Shown here piece after piece: positions 28,636 through 38,652 of a stretch of 64,000 bases of DNA; position 1 is the stretch's first letter, and each line of letters starts with the position of its first letter. The DNA lies in contig JAQMWT010000309.1 in the NCBI GenBank assembly GCA_029834535.1, positions 62,001-126,000 on the forward strand. Reading direction: 5' to 3'. A program made the position numbers and the translations under genes. The notes below the pieces were generated by a model. The model worked only from the letters and a program-made list of their open reading frames with translations, was not told the origin of the DNA and did not search any database. Source of the DNA: Chrysophaeum taylorii. Its lineage: Eukaryota; Sar; Pelagophyceae; Pelagomonadales; Pelagomonadaceae.

Positions 28636-29616
28636 ATGGAGAAGTCGTCGGCGTCGTCGTCGGAGTTGTCGTCGTACCAGTTCAAGAACGTGTGCCTCGT
28701 CGCGTACACGATCATTCGGCAGCCCGAGGTCGGGGACGTGGTGGTGCTCATCGCGGACCAGAAGGGAAAGGCCCGCAGACTGGAGGAACCAAAGGCCCAG
28801 TGCGAGTGCGAGCGGTGCGCGAGCGGGTGCGTCGGAACTGTGATGCTGAAGCAAAAGGGCAAGTTGAAGCGGACCTGCGTGCGGGTCGGGGACGTGGCGC
28901 GGCTCCTCGCCGACGCGACGCCGCTGCACCGGGCCGTCGCGGCGTCCGAGATTCGAACGGTGTCTGCGTCCGAGGCGGCGACCTTCGCCAATTTGTACGC
29001 TTCGGAGGGCGCGCTCCCCGTGCTTCCGCTCCATATCGGCGTCGAGAAGCGCAGGAAAGGCCTTTTGCGGCTCATCGCCGCGCACCCCGAGGCCGCGAAA
29101 GTAAAGGGATACGCGGGGTACCCGCTCCGCGCGGCGATCAGGGCAAAGCAGGAAAGCTTGGTCATCGAGGCCCTCTGCGACGCTTACCCTCATGCAGCGT
29201 CGGTCGACGACCCGCTCCATTTGGCGATCAGGCTCCAGGCGAGCGACTCTGTCGTCGCGGCGCTGCTGCGAGCTCACCCCGACTCGGCGCGGTCGCGGTA
29301 TTCGTTGTCTTCGATTTCGTTCAAGAAACGGCGACTTGCGAAGCCGACGGTGTTGGCGGCGGCTATTTTGTCGAGGACCGCGTGGTTTGCGAACATGCGG
29401 TGCACCTGTAGGGCGGGAGGGGTGGTGGCAGACCTGATGGAAGTCCGCTCCGCTCCGGCGTCGATACTCGACGCGTGCCCCGACCTCGTCCTCAAGCTCT
29501 CCGACGACCACGCAACCCTCCCGCTCGCCCTCGCCGACGCCGTCGGGCTTTCGCGCCGGGCTCCCGCCCTCAAGGAACTCATCCTTCAGGCCCACATCCG
29601 GGCTTGGTATAGGTAG
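28636..29616 (+). CDS. Ankyrin-like repeat protein
   Basis: 326 residues from the ATG at 28636 (MEKSSASSSEL); an upstream in-frame start at 28525 is possible. The N-terminal 90 residues hold a small Cys cluster (CECERCASGC). From about residue 100 come degenerate ankyrin-type units: DATPLHRAVAASEI, LPLHIGVEKRRKGLLRLIAAHP, YPLRAAIRAKQESLVIEALCDAYP, DPLHLAIRLQASDSVVAALL and HATLPLALADAVGLSR. The L..L....P.A....D....PLH.AI pattern is common in stramenopile ankyrin proteins. A protein-binding role is likely, but no partner can be named. Its stop is 6 bp from the stop of the convergent alanyl-tRNA synthetase gene. Confidence 0.7.
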   Translation: MEKSSASSSELSSYQFKNVCLVAYTIIRQPEVGDVVVLIADQKGKARRLEEPKAQCECERCASGCVGTVMLKQKGKLKRTCVRVGDVARLLADATPLHRAVAASEIRTVSASEAATFANLYASEGALPVLPLHIGVEKRRKGLLRLIAAHPEAAKVKGYAGYPLRAAIRAKQESLVIEALCDAYPHAASVDDPLHLAIRLQASDSVVAALLRAHPDSARSRYSLSSISFKKRRLAKPTVLAAAILSRTAWFANMRCTCRAGGVVADLMEVRSAPASILDACPDLVLKLSDDHATLPLALADAVGLSRRAPALKELILQAHIRAWYR

Positions 29617-29622
29617 TTGTTG

Positions 29623-32514
29623 TTACTTCGTAATGTTGTTGTCGAGGAGGTAGGTTTTGGCAGCTTCTATGGCCGCATCGATGCTGGCCGCGAGGTCGGT
29701 GGTATCAGAAACGACGACGGTGACGTTGGCGGCGAGGCCCTTGCCGCCGCCGCGACCGCCGCCCGCCGCGTCCGCCGCGGCCCGCGCCCAGGCCGCCGCG
29801 TCCAGATCCTTGTCGTCGTGGTGGGCTTTGGACACGATCGTGTAAATCACAAACTTCTTGTCCACGGCAGCAGTATCGGACGACACGACGCAGAAGGATG
29901 CGTCGGGCGCTAGTTTGGAAAGAATAGACTTTTGCATCTTGGCGAAGAGTTTTGAGTTCGCGCCAAAGTCGATGCGCGCCGCGCCGCCCCCCGCCTTTGC
30001 AAGCGCCTCGAACTCGGCCTCCACAGCTTTTTCCGCCTTGGCAGCCTCGGCCTTTTGCGCCTTCTTCACCTTTTCGACGAGCTCTGCGAGGCTTTCGCGC
30101 ACGGACAATTTGTCGACCGCCGGCATCACCATCGCGTCCAGGCTCAGCCGCAAGTCCTTGAGCTTCTTGGCGGCGGAGACATCATTATTATTTTCTTCTT
30201 CTTCTTCTTCGAGTGCGAGGCGGGCGATGCGGTCCTTCGCAGCGACGGCCGTCGCGCGCGCCTCGGCGGCTTTTTCGCGCGTCACGGCCACGATCCGGCG
30301 CACTCCTTTCGACACGGCAGTCTCTTCGAGAAGAGCAAAATCCACGGCGTCTTTCGTGTTTTTTACGTGAGTGCCGCCGCAGAGCTCGGCAGAACAATGA
30401 ACGGAAGAAGGGTTCGAGAGAAGCGCGTCGACCGACACGCCGACCGACACGATGCGCGCTGGGTCGGGGTATATTTCCCCCCGCATCGACCTGAGCGTCT
30501 CGATTTTCATCGCGTCGGCCAGCCGCGCGTTTTGGGCGTCGACGGGTAATGCCTTCTGGATATTGTCTCTGACGATATCCTCGATCCTTTTCACTTCCTC
30601 TTTCGAAAGCGCTTTGTCGTACGCGAAGTCGAACCGGAGTCTCTCGTCGTCGACCGAGGATCCGCGCTGCGCGCAACCGTCGCCCAAAACTTCTCGGATC
30701 GCGAAGTTCAAGACGTGAGTCATCGTATGATTCGGGGCTATTTTTGCGCGACGGTCGTAGTCGACGCGACACGACACCGTCGCGCCGACGGCGAGGGGCT
30801 TCACGGCGACCCCGGAATGCACCACGTACCCGCCGTACGCCTGGACGTCTTCGACGCTAAAGACTTCCGAATCCTCGACGAACAGCGACCCCGTATCCGC
30901 GCACTGGCCGCCCATTTCGGCGTAAAACGACGTCGCGTCCAGGACGAGGCCGCAGTACCCGGTGAGCGTCGTCGCTTCGTCGACGAAACCGCGAACGCGG
31001 CCGCCGAAGATCGCTATCACGGTCGCCGCTTCTTCTTCCAACTCTACACAACGCGTCGCGGAGTACGGGTCGACTTTCGTCTTCTCGAGGTGAGACAACG
31101 TAGCCACCTGCTCGGCGCCGAAAGACATGTCCGCCGCCCCTTGCCTCGCCGCCTTCCTCGCCTTCAACGCTTCGAGATTCTTCGCTTTATCTTGGGCGAG
31201 ACAGTCTTGGAACCCCTCGACGTCCACCGTCATCCCTTTCCGCTCGGCCATGATCTGCGTGAGGTCGAGCGGAAAACCCAACGTCGCCGCGAGGTGGAAG
31301 GCGTCGGCGCCCGAGATTACCGTCTCGCTCTCGGCCGCGCGTTTCGCAAAGAAACGAGCCCCTTTGTCTATGGTTCGGTTGAAGTCCCTCTCCTCGCTTT
31401 CGAGCACGCCTTGGATCGTAGCTAAAGATTTCTTCAGCTCGGGATATGCTTCTCCCATCGAATCCGCGAGAGTCGGAACGAGCTTGTGAAGAAATGATTT
31501 CGGGGCCTCCAGGTGATGCTGCGCGTACCAGACGGCGCGCCGCAAGACGCGCCGCAGCACGTATCCGCGCCCCAGATTATCCGGAACAGCGCCGTCGGCG
31601 ATCGCGAAGCTCAACGTGCGGACATGGTCGGCCACGACCCTGTACGCGACGTCGCGATCCGCCTCCAACAAACCCTCGTACCCCGCGCACCCCGCCTCCT
31701 TCTGGATCGCATCAAACAACGGCGTAAACACGTCCGTGTCGTAGTTGCTCATCTTTTTCTGCAATATCGACGCGAGCCTTTCGAAGCCCATGCCCGTGTC
31801 GACGTGTTGAGAAGGCAGCTCCTTCAAGCCGCCCGAGTCTCTGTTGAACTGGATGAACACGTTATTCCAGATCTCGAGAACGTTAGGGTCATCTTGATTT
31901 ACGAGGGGTGCCGCATCGCGCCCCCCACCAATCCTGTCGTAATGAATCTCCGTGCACGGACCGCACGGCCCCTGGTCGCCCATTTCCCAAAAATTGTCCT
32001 TCGCGTCGAACGCCAACACCCTTTCGGGCGGCAGAAATTCCAACCAAAATTCGCGCGTCTCGAGGTCCGGGGGAACCCCCGGGGCCGCAACATCGTCGCC
32101 GCCAAAATACGTGGCATACAGCCTCTTCGGCTCGAGGCCAAACACCACCGTCAAGCACTCCCACGCCATGCGTATCGCTTCTTTTTTGAAGTAGTCCCCA
32201 AAGCTCCAATTCCCGAGCATTTCGAAGAAAGTATGATGGTACAGATCCTTCCCGACGTCGTCGAGGTCGTTGTGTTTGCCGCCGGCGCGGATGCACTTTT
32301 GCGAATTCACAGCGCGCTTCAGTTTGGCCATCGGCGCCGACGGGTCAATAGTCCCAAGAAAAATAGACTTGTACTGATTCATGCCGGCGTTCGCGAACAA
32401 AAGAGTCGGGTCCTCGTGGGGCACGACGCTCGACGACGGCCAGTGCGTATGGCCCTTCTCTTCTTCAAAGTAACGAATGAACGTCGACCGAATCTTCTCC
32501 GCGGGCCACTCCAT
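29623..32514 (-). CDS. AARS: Alanyl-tRNA synthetase (cytosolic type)
   Basis: 963 residues in a single exon, the full length of the eukaryotic enzyme. It charges tRNA-Ala with alanine. The class II catalytic core starts at residue 5 (RSTFIRYFEEEKGHTHWPSS, NAGMNQYKSIFLG, KCIRAGGKHNDLDDVG, HHTFFEMLGNWSFGDYFKKE). The tRNA-recognition domain follows, then the editing domain with both zinc-site motifs: NHTMTHVLNFA (HxxxH, near residue 600) and SAELCGGTH (CxxxH, near 720). Together these hydrolyse mischarged Ser- or Gly-tRNA. The C-terminal C-Ala domain is complete (RIDFGANSKLFAKMQKS, GGGRGGGKGLAANVTVVVSD). There is no obvious organelle presequence. Overlapping frames on the other strand are only shadows. 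Confidence 0.97.
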   Translation of the reverse strand: MEWPAEKIRSTFIRYFEEEKGHTHWPSSSVVPHEDPTLLFANAGMNQYKSIFLGTIDPSAPMAKLKRAVNSQKCIRAGGKHNDLDDVGKDLYHHTFFEMLGNWSFGDYFKKEAIRMAWECLTVVFGLEPKRLYATYFGGDDVAAPGVPPDLETREFWLEFLPPERVLAFDAKDNFWEMGDQGPCGPCTEIHYDRIGGGRDAAPLVNQDDPNVLEIWNNVFIQFNRDSGGLKELPSQHVDTGMGFERLASILQKKMSNYDTDVFTPLFDAIQKEAGCAGYEGLLEADRDVAYRVVADHVRTLSFAIADGAVPDNLGRGYVLRRVLRRAVWYAQHHLEAPKSFLHKLVPTLADSMGEAYPELKKSLATIQGVLESEERDFNRTIDKGARFFAKRAAESETVISGADAFHLAATLGFPLDLTQIMAERKGMTVDVEGFQDCLAQDKAKNLEALKARKAARQGAADMSFGAEQVATLSHLEKTKVDPYSATRCVELEEEAATVIAIFGGRVRGFVDEATTLTGYCGLVLDATSFYAEMGGQCADTGSLFVEDSEVFSVEDVQAYGGYVVHSGVAVKPLAVGATVSCRVDYDRRAKIAPNHTMTHVLNFAIREVLGDGCAQRGSSVDDERLRFDFAYDKALSKEEVKRIEDIVRDNIQKALPVDAQNARLADAMKIETLRSMRGEIYPDPARIVSVGVSVDALLSNPSSVHCSAELCGGTHVKNTKDAVDFALLEETAVSKGVRRIVAVTREKAAEARATAVAAKDRIARLALEEEEEENNNDVSAAKKLKDLRLSLDAMVMPAVDKLSVRESLAELVEKVKKAQKAEAAKAEKAVEAEFEALAKAGGGAARIDFGANSKLFAKMQKSILSKLAPDASFCVVSSDTAAVDKKFVIYTIVSKAHHDDKDLDAAAWARAAADAAGGGRGGGKGLAANVTVVVSDTTDLAASIDAAIEAAKTYLLDNNITK

Positions 32515-34043
32515 CTTCTTCTTCTTGGCGACGCGACGCGACGCGACGTGACGTGCTTTTAGGGTTTAGTATTGTTGTTTTTTCTATTTGAGGTCGGAAC
32601 AAAAACAATAAACACCTACCAAGTTATAGGCCGCCCAAACAAGTGTCTGTTGACAGTCTCAAGGGCAATCTTCGCGCCACGGGCTCACTCATCAGTCGAC
32701 GAAGACCAAAAAAAAACGCCAAACTCGGAAGAGGAGTACGACCGACGACACGCCGTCCCCAGCAGCAAGCAACCCGAGGCCGGCATGGCGCAAAGCCCCC
32801 AAGCTCCAAGAACCCGAGGATCTCTCAACGGAGATAGATCGCGAGCCTAAGACCGCGTGTCCGGCGCCTCGGCTACGACAAAGAGGCATCATGTTAACAC
32901 AGAGCACCAGAAGGCTGAGACCGAGCTAGCCAGGTCGACGATCTTCTTCTTCTTCTTCTTCAAGTCGAACTGCGCGCCGGCATCGAGACCTCCTCCTCGC
33001 GACCTTCAACGCCGGCGCGCGATAAAGAAGAAGCACGAGTGCGAGCTCCTCGAGACCCGCTGTGTCGAGGTGCTGCGATGGAGCTGGCGTCAGAGGTGCG
33101 CGTCCGGGACGCCGAGGCCCGCGCCTCGGAGGCGTGGCGGAACTCGCTGCGGCTATTCTCGCGCGCGCCGAAGCAGACATTGCTTCGGCGCGGTTACCGT
33201 CGCCGAGGCTGCCACCGCCGATGCACGTGCGTCTGCTGAGGCCCGAGAGCAGCAAGAGCGACGCCGCCAGGCTGACGCGGACCGTCAGGCCCGCGAGAGG
33301 CCAGTCTCGAGGTGGGTCGCTCGTCGCGACGACGGCGTCCAACGCGAGCTACGTGATCAATGGATTGTTGCCCAGGAGCTCGAGCGAGAGCTCAACACGC
33401 AGTCGCCCGCGCGCAGAAGGCCGAAGTGGCGTCGGCCTATACCGTCGAGCAGCTCCGGTCTGTCTTTTAGCCCGGAAGTCACCGCCGAGCAGTAGCAATG
33501 CCCCCGTGATTGAGTGTTTTCGCACCGATGGGACTCGATCGTCAAGGCGTCCTTCTTGCGCTGATGGACGATCACGCAACGTCTGCTGCTGCTGCTGTCA
33601 ACTCGATGATTTTCGGCAAAAATGGCGCTGTTTCCTCGGTTATTTTCGTTTTGGCCGGGCCTCGAAGACCATAATATCATGGGAATAACGCGGAGGTTGG
33701 TTGGAAGCTCACAATGTACTCGCCGGACGTCACTAGAGTGCCGCAATCATCGAAGAATCAGCACGACGACGCGGCGCTTCTTTGGCCGTCTTCGACGTGG
33801 CCCAGCCCTGACTTCGCAACGACACGAGCCGTTCGATGCCGGTGGCTTTGTTGAGGGGTCGGCGGCAGGCACGAAGGGGACCGTATGCGAACGAGCGACG
33901 CCTGCCCGTCAGCCAGAAATCTCAAGCATCACGACTCAGGTGATTCACAGACATCACTCGGACCACACCTTGCTATCATCATCGCCGCCTTTTTTTCAGC
34001 GGAGCTCCACGCTTGCTTACACTTACCCTGGTGACGTACGATA
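32515..34043. other. No confident gene; coiled-coil-like broken frames
   Basis: Plus-strand frames at 32857-33495, 33039-33239 and 33062-33688 together spell Ala/Arg/Glu-rich coil sequence (ELAAAILARAEADIASARLP, ATADARASAEAREQQERRRQ, RELRDQWIVAQELERELNTQ) in shifting frames. This may be a decayed coiled-coil gene or retroelement gag-like ORF. A (CTT)n tract lies at 32941-32961. Confidence 0.3.
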
Positions 34044-34472
34044 ATGTTTTCTGAGCCCGTCGCAGACGCCGGCATTCAGTTGATCATTCTTGCCACGCTC
34101 CATCTCAAGAACCAGGCTGTGGTTGGCATCATCAACACGCTGTGCGCGGCGGCGCTCGCGCGCGACGCCGCCAAGGCGCTCGACGTTGTCACGGAGGCGA
34201 CCATCGCTCTCTCCGACGTCGCCGAATCCCAAATCCTGCGCGTTGCGAGCCTCGCGCTCTGCGCGATCTGCGCCGTGCGCTTCGCCAGAGGCACCGAGTG
34301 GTGGGCCGCGGCAGAGGCCATGAACTCGACGGCCGACGGCGTCTGGGCCGCGGCGATGATATGGGACCCGAGCACTGCCGACGACTCTACCCTCGCCGCC
34401 GCGTGCAGACTCGCCCTAACCGCCGGCGCCGTCTTCCTCCTAATCGACGCTTTCGCCGACCTTTTAAGATAA
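34044..34472 (+). CDS. Small Ala-rich membrane protein, unknown
   Basis: 142 residues, not recognised. It is helical throughout and rich in Ala, Leu and Val. Hydrophobic stretches lie at about 10-40 (AGIQLIILATLHL, VVGIINTLCAAALA), 67-82 (VASLALCAICAVRF) and 118-142 (LALTAGAVFLLIDAFADLL). A Trp-containing segment (GTEWWAAAEAMN) lies between them. It could be a three-helix membrane protein. The protein-like composition and the clean ATG support a real gene. Its TAA (34470-34472) touches the stop codon of the convergent dynein light chain with no base between. Confidence 0.55.
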   Translation: MFSEPVADAGIQLIILATLHLKNQAVVGIINTLCAAALARDAAKALDVVTEATIALSDVAESQILRVASLALCAICAVRFARGTEWWAAAEAMNSTADGVWAAAMIWDPSTADDSTLAAACRLALTAGAVFLLIDAFADLLR

Positions 34473-34883
34473 TTAGTCCGTGTAAACACCAAAGACCATG
34501 ACGTTGGCCCAGAGTGTTGTGTTCGAGAAGTTCACCGAAGCGTAGTTGTCGCGGGCGATGTCCCAGAGACACCGCGACGCGACGGAGACACCCTGGTCCT
34601 TGAGCTGGCCGATCGTCACCTGGACGATTATCTTGTACCTCGGGACGTTTTTTATTTCCTTCTTTATCGCGTTCGCGACGACGCAGATCCACTCCTTGGC
34701 AAGCTCGTCGTCGTACTCTTTGCCCTCGAGTTCTCTGCTCAACACGCGGTCGCAAATTTCGCGGACGATCGATGGGTAGAACTTTTCGTCCTCCTTCGGC
34801 TCCATCTGGTATGTCGGCAACACCACCTCGATGACCTGCTGTCCGGGCCGCGGCCCATCTTCCTGCTGCATCATAACGGACAC
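34473..34883 (-). CDS. Tctex-type dynein light chain
   Basis: 136 residues. The C-terminal 110 residues form a Tctex-1/DYNLT domain. IVREICDRVLSRELEGKEYD supplies the helix with the conserved LA.EWI-type block (DELAKEWICVVANAIKKEI). The beta-strand core follows (RYKIIVQVTIGQLKDQGVSV, SRCLWDIARDNYASVNFSNT, LWANVMVFGVYTD), closing with the W-D..D.....N.T pattern of the family. The sequence pattern is closer to the Tctex1D2/DYNLT2B branch, which serves dynein-2 in intraflagellar transport, than to DYNLT1, but I cannot decide this by eye. It cross-links dynein intermediate chains and cargo. The presence of other cilium-type genes in the window fits a flagellar role (inference). Confidence 0.85.
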   Translation of the reverse strand: MSVMMQQEDGPRPGQQVIEVVLPTYQMEPKEDEKFYPSIVREICDRVLSRELEGKEYDDELAKEWICVVANAIKKEIKNVPRYKIIVQVTIGQLKDQGVSVASRCLWDIARDNYASVNFSNTTLWANVMVFGVYTD

Positions 34884-35601
34884 CGCCGGAAACCTGACCT
34901 GGCAACGCTCCCTACTGACGTGGCCAACGTCAGTCAGTCCTCGATCCTATGCCGCTCGCACGCCCGAGGCGAGATCCGCATTTTGGTCTTCTTCCGTTTT
35001 CTTGTGCTACGAGAACGTCGAGCGCGAACGCACCGGGCTAAAGATTGGGTGCTGGCGTACCTCGCCAAGCCCCGACGTCCTCCGAAAATGGCGCCGTGGG
35101 ACCAGTCCACAGAGCCAACGACAGTGGTGCGGTTTCGGCGGAGCGTGATCAATTCCCCCTGAGCAACACGTCGATCTTTTTCTTGACATCGCCCCATTCC
35201 TCGTCCTTGTTATCGAGCGCGGCACGGCGCTGCTGTTCGACGGTGCTTCACGCGCGCTGCATTGGAGTTCATTCGCTCTTTCATCAGGCGGGCGAGCGCA
35301 GCAAGTGCGGCCCCGCTTCCACCCCGTGCGCTTCGCTTCAGAGTAAGGCGACAGTCGCTGCGTTATCGACCGTGGATAGTTTTGATCGATCGGCCCCGAC
35401 AGCCTCCGCGAAGCTGGCTTTGCTTTCTTTCAGGACGAAGTCCGTCCAGACTCCACCGCTCTTTCAAATCCTTGCGCTGTCACGGGGGCGGGCCGTAGTT
35501 TTCAGTCGAGCAGGAGCGAAAGCGGCGCCATCGGTCGCGAAGGCGACACGCGTGACCCGGCCAACGCAAACTCGTAAAAGTGCTCCGAAGGTCTCGCGGC
35601 T
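34884..35601. other. No supported gene
   Basis: A long plus frame (35045-35629) has biased Ser/Ala/Arg composition and no motif. Minus frame 34934-35197 likewise. Nothing is recognised up to the LINE target-site repeat. Confidence 0.3.
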
Positions 35602-35969
35602 CACTCTGAACAGGGTTGTGTGTAACTAACTAATTAACTTCGGACCTCTCCCGGGCATGGGAGCCAGGCTGGGCCGGTAGTGTAGCCGGTCCAGGATCAC
35701 AGAGCAAAAAATCACACAGTTGGGGTAGAAGCTTGGGATGAAAGTGCATGGATGGCGGACCGCCACTGCGCGCGGTCTTGTGCGAGGTCGTGCCACGAGT
35801 TGAAGGGGATGTCGCATTTCCGGAGTGCCTTGGCGAGCGACCTCCCGTACGTCATCTGCGGAGCCCCCGGTGGGCGCTTGGAGCGGACCCAAGACGAGAG
35901 CATCTTGCGAGGGAGTCGGGAGAAGGGCATGCGGGCGACGTGACCGGCCCACTCTGAACAGGGTTGTGT
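35602..35969 (-). mobile_element. 5'-truncated LINE insertion with 20-bp target-site duplication
   Basis: A perfect 20-bp direct repeat (CACTCTGAACAGGGTTGTGT) sits at 35602-35621 and 35950-35969. The 328 bp between encode, on the minus strand, only the last part of a LINE polyprotein: AGHVARMPFSRLPRKMLSSW, RPPGAPQMTYGRSLAKALRK and WHDLAQDRAQWRSAIHAL. The element's 3' end (low-coordinate side) is a TTAATTAGTTAGTTAC tail in place of poly-A. A 5' truncation plus a long duplication is the hallmark of target-primed reverse transcription. The frame through the element is still open, so the insertion is probably young. Confidence 0.8.
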
Positions 35970-37211
35970 TTGATGGAACCTTTTCGATGCGTGGGCTGAG
36001 GTGAAAATCCAACAACGTGGTGGGTTAAAAGAGTGCAACGGGTATTTTCGTATCGCGCCCCGAAATGCGGGCCTGCACCAAACTTCCGGAATTTGATTCA
36101 TAATCTGCAACTTTCCGAGTCAGAAGAAAAGGGGGGAATCCTCCAGGGAAAAGTTCTTGCCGACCGGTGTCCCGTCCTCCTCTCCGTTGCAAGCTTCATC
36201 CTCGAGCGGACCCCCTGCAAACAACGGCCGCGTGTCACATCGTACCGCGTGCGCTACGCCGGTCTCACCACGAGTCGACTCGCAGCTGCCTCTCGTTGAC
36301 TCGCCCGCGACCAACGCCGCATCTAGGTGTTTGAAGCAGCGACCTCCTCGCTGAAGCACCGTCGAGCCCATCCTCATTCGCCAGGGATATAATGCGGTTG
36401 TAGCGTTGTCCCCGAGAGAAACGGACTTGCTCGAGCGCTGTATTGAGTCTCGCTAGAGTGGGCTTGCTCTGGTCCCTGGTGTCCGTCTTTGGTGCCTTAC
36501 CCATATTAACTAACCTTAGGAGCGCAGCCTGGTGTCCCTGGCGCTATCGCAGGAGCTGGGTTTGTGAGAGATAAGCGGCGTGCGACGGCTATGTGAGTAT
36601 GGCATGTCGAGGTCTTCTTCTTCTTCTTCTTCTTCAAGTGAGCTCGCGTACCTATGGCACGAAACGATATCGATGTGCGAGAGAACATGCGCTCGGGTGC
36701 GAGAGCGTACGGATTCGAGCTGACTCTCGCGTACGAAGTTGGTTGGCTTTGATAATTTGGGCTCAAGAAATCGTGTTGCTCGGTAGAAAGTGCGCCGTAC
36801 CAGCAGCAGCTGCTGACTCAACAAAGAGCCTGCCTGCCAATGGTGGGAGCGAGGTTGTACACGTACGCGAGCGGACGCTTAATTTCATGCGGAGGGCGAA
36901 AGATTCGAAACAAGAGCTCGCATGAAGAGACAAGACAAAAAGTCGTCTAGCGCGCAACAAAAACAAGCGGGAGTCGGCGTTGATTAATGAAACACCATTG
37001 CGATCGATCGATCGATCGATCGATCCGCGTAAAAAATGCTCCGCACATGAAAAAGAGCAAATTGAGAATAATCTAGGAATATCAATGAGAATTCTTGGAT
37101 ACCTACTACTCTCGGCGGCGGCCAATAGGTTCAAGTTTCGTCAGAAAGGCAGATTTAAAAAAAAAAGGCACGCAGTCGAATCTCATATCTCATCCTCCCA
37201 AAAAGAGAGTA
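35970..37211. other. No supported gene
   Basis: Short frames only. (CTT)n lies at 36613-36635 and (ATCG)n at 37001-37025. The secreted-protein gene starts at 37212; upstream in-frame codons (from 37095) run through A-rich sequence and are not expected to be translated. Confidence 0.35.
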
Positions 37212-37799
37212 ATGATGTTGTTGTTGGTGGTGATCGTCGGCAGTACGCATGCGCAGTGCACGTCGTCGATTTGGAACGAATTCGTGAGGGGGGACTTGCC
37301 GCCCGCGGAGAGCGCGGAGTATTTGGGGGAACTGGGTGCGGGTAACTTCCGCGTCTCCGGCTCCGTCTCCGAGTACGCTGGCGACTCGCAGGACGCCGTC
37401 GGTTTTGATGTGCTGGAAGGATACGAATTCACGAATCTAACGATCCTGACGTACGCGAACGCCGATACTTGTGGCGAGGGAAATATCGGCTGGATTCAAC
37501 TGAACCAAAATCTGACGGGGTTCACGCCGTCGATCGTGGGCTTGGAGCGGATCTTGGGAGGGGCGATTTTGACCGACGAGGATGCGGGGGACATCTTGCC
37601 TATTCTCGCCAACTCGACGCTCGCGATCGACCCCGCCTTCCTCGCGACGGTCGCGGACCTGACCACGTTGCCATCCCTCGGCCAAGGGTTTGACCTCCCG
37701 CTGCCCGGTGGGAGCTACTCCTTCGTCATCTACACTCCCGCCGAGCCCCTCGGCCGGAACGAGACCCTCCTCTACGACATCGCCATCACCATCGCCTGA
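37212..37799 (+). CDS. Secreted glycoprotein, unknown
   Basis: 195 residues from the ATG at 37212, chosen because it opens a clean signal peptide (MMLLLVVIVGSTHAQ, cleaved before CTSS). The mature part is acidic and beta-rich with four N-glycosylation sequons (NLT twice, NST, NET). It has the look of an extracellular beta-sandwich (SVSEYAGDSQDAVGFDVLEG, LPGGSYSFVIYTPAEPLG, LLYDIAITIA). There is one Cys pair (CTSS, DTCGEGN). It has no recognised family. The C-terminal PGGSYSFVIYT...NETLLYDIAI pattern is typical of secreted domains in bacteria and algae. It is convergent with the sulfotransferase gene, with 20 bp between stops. Confidence 0.65.
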   Translation: MMLLLVVIVGSTHAQCTSSIWNEFVRGDLPPAESAEYLGELGAGNFRVSGSVSEYAGDSQDAVGFDVLEGYEFTNLTILTYANADTCGEGNIGWIQLNQNLTGFTPSIVGLERILGGAILTDEDAGDILPILANSTLAIDPAFLATVADLTTLPSLGQGFDLPLPGGSYSFVIYTPAEPLGRNETLLYDIAITIA

Positions 37800-37819
37800 T
37801 AATACCGACGACCTACATT

Positions 37820-38614
37820 TTAGCCACATCGGGGACACTGGGTCGGGGTGCAGCAGGCGTCCCAGTTGAAAAATCGCTGGAGGGGGGCGTCGAAGGAGGC
37901 GTTCCGCACGAAGGAGGCGAGGTCGGGGGGATAATAAAGACCGCACGCAGCGTGGGGACTCGCGTTGCGGGTTCCCGGACTAGCAAGTCTCCTCTTCCCC
38001 CCCCCCCCAAAAAAGTCGCGGACCTTGCGCCACCGCACGGTTCCCCCCTGGGCCTCGAACTTGCGGAGGCAGGACGTGGCATCCTCGACGAGGTTGGCAG
38101 TGTCGACCCAGCAATCGACGGCCGCGCGCGTTCCGAAATAAGTCAAAAATCGCGAAGCGAAGAGGCCCGCAGTGTGCGAGTCCGTCACGAACCGCCGCAG
38201 CGCCTTGAGGTTCCTCGCGTTCTCGTGGGGCGGTTTTCCGGTGGGGTAGATGTCGAGCTTGGCCATGGCTCTGCCCAGGACTCCGCGCGACGCGAATGCC
38301 CAAAGACTCAGGTACCAAGCGCAGGGTTCGCGGATGACGCTTATCACAAAATGGTCGCGCATGTCCTCTGCCGACACCTTGCCTTTTTCGGCACGGAGCG
38401 TATACCCCGGCGCGGCGGCGGCCATGAGCCCTTTAGCGTACGACCCACCGCACTTGGCAACGTGTTTGAAAAGCAACTTGGACCGGTTCTCGGAGACGCG
38501 CATCAGCTCGACCTCGTAGGGTTCCAGGCGCTGCCGGCGCGAGTCCCACTCCTTTGAGGTCAAAGGGTCCTTCAATTCCGCCGCCACAGCCACTGCCACC
38601 AGCCACAGCATCAT
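37820..38614 (-). CDS. Sulfotransferase-family protein
   Basis: 264 residues. A short hydrophobic N-terminus (MMLWLVAVAVAAELKDP) is a signal peptide or anchor, expected for a Golgi carbohydrate sulfotransferase. The PAPS 5'-phosphosulfate loop is LLFKHVAKCGGSYAKGLM (about 48-65), and the 3'-phosphate-binding region is HFVISVIREPCAWYLSLWAF (about 88-107, with the R..P...S pattern). The C-terminal half is Cys-rich (CCTPTQCPRCG at the very end). Transfer of sulfate to a secreted glycan or glycoprotein is the likely reaction. The acceptor is unknown. Length is normal for a family-2-like sulfotransferase. It follows the SDR gene on the same strand, 38 bp away. Confidence 0.75.
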   Translation of the reverse strand: MMLWLVAVAVAAELKDPLTSKEWDSRRQRLEPYEVELMRVSENRSKLLFKHVAKCGGSYAKGLMAAAAPGYTLRAEKGKVSAEDMRDHFVISVIREPCAWYLSLWAFASRGVLGRAMAKLDIYPTGKPPHENARNLKALRRFVTDSHTAGLFASRFLTYFGTRAAVDCWVDTANLVEDATSCLRKFEAQGGTVRWRKVRDFFGGGGKRRLASPGTRNASPHAACGLYYPPDLASFVRNASFDAPLQRFFNWDACCTPTQCPRCG

Positions 38615-38652
38615 CGGTTACTTTTCCGTTGTTCTTCTTGCTAGGGTAACGA

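Noticed and set aside
31513-32562. 349-codon plus-strand frame opposite alanyl-tRNA synthetase
   Set aside because: Antisense of the class II catalytic core; no domain of its own.
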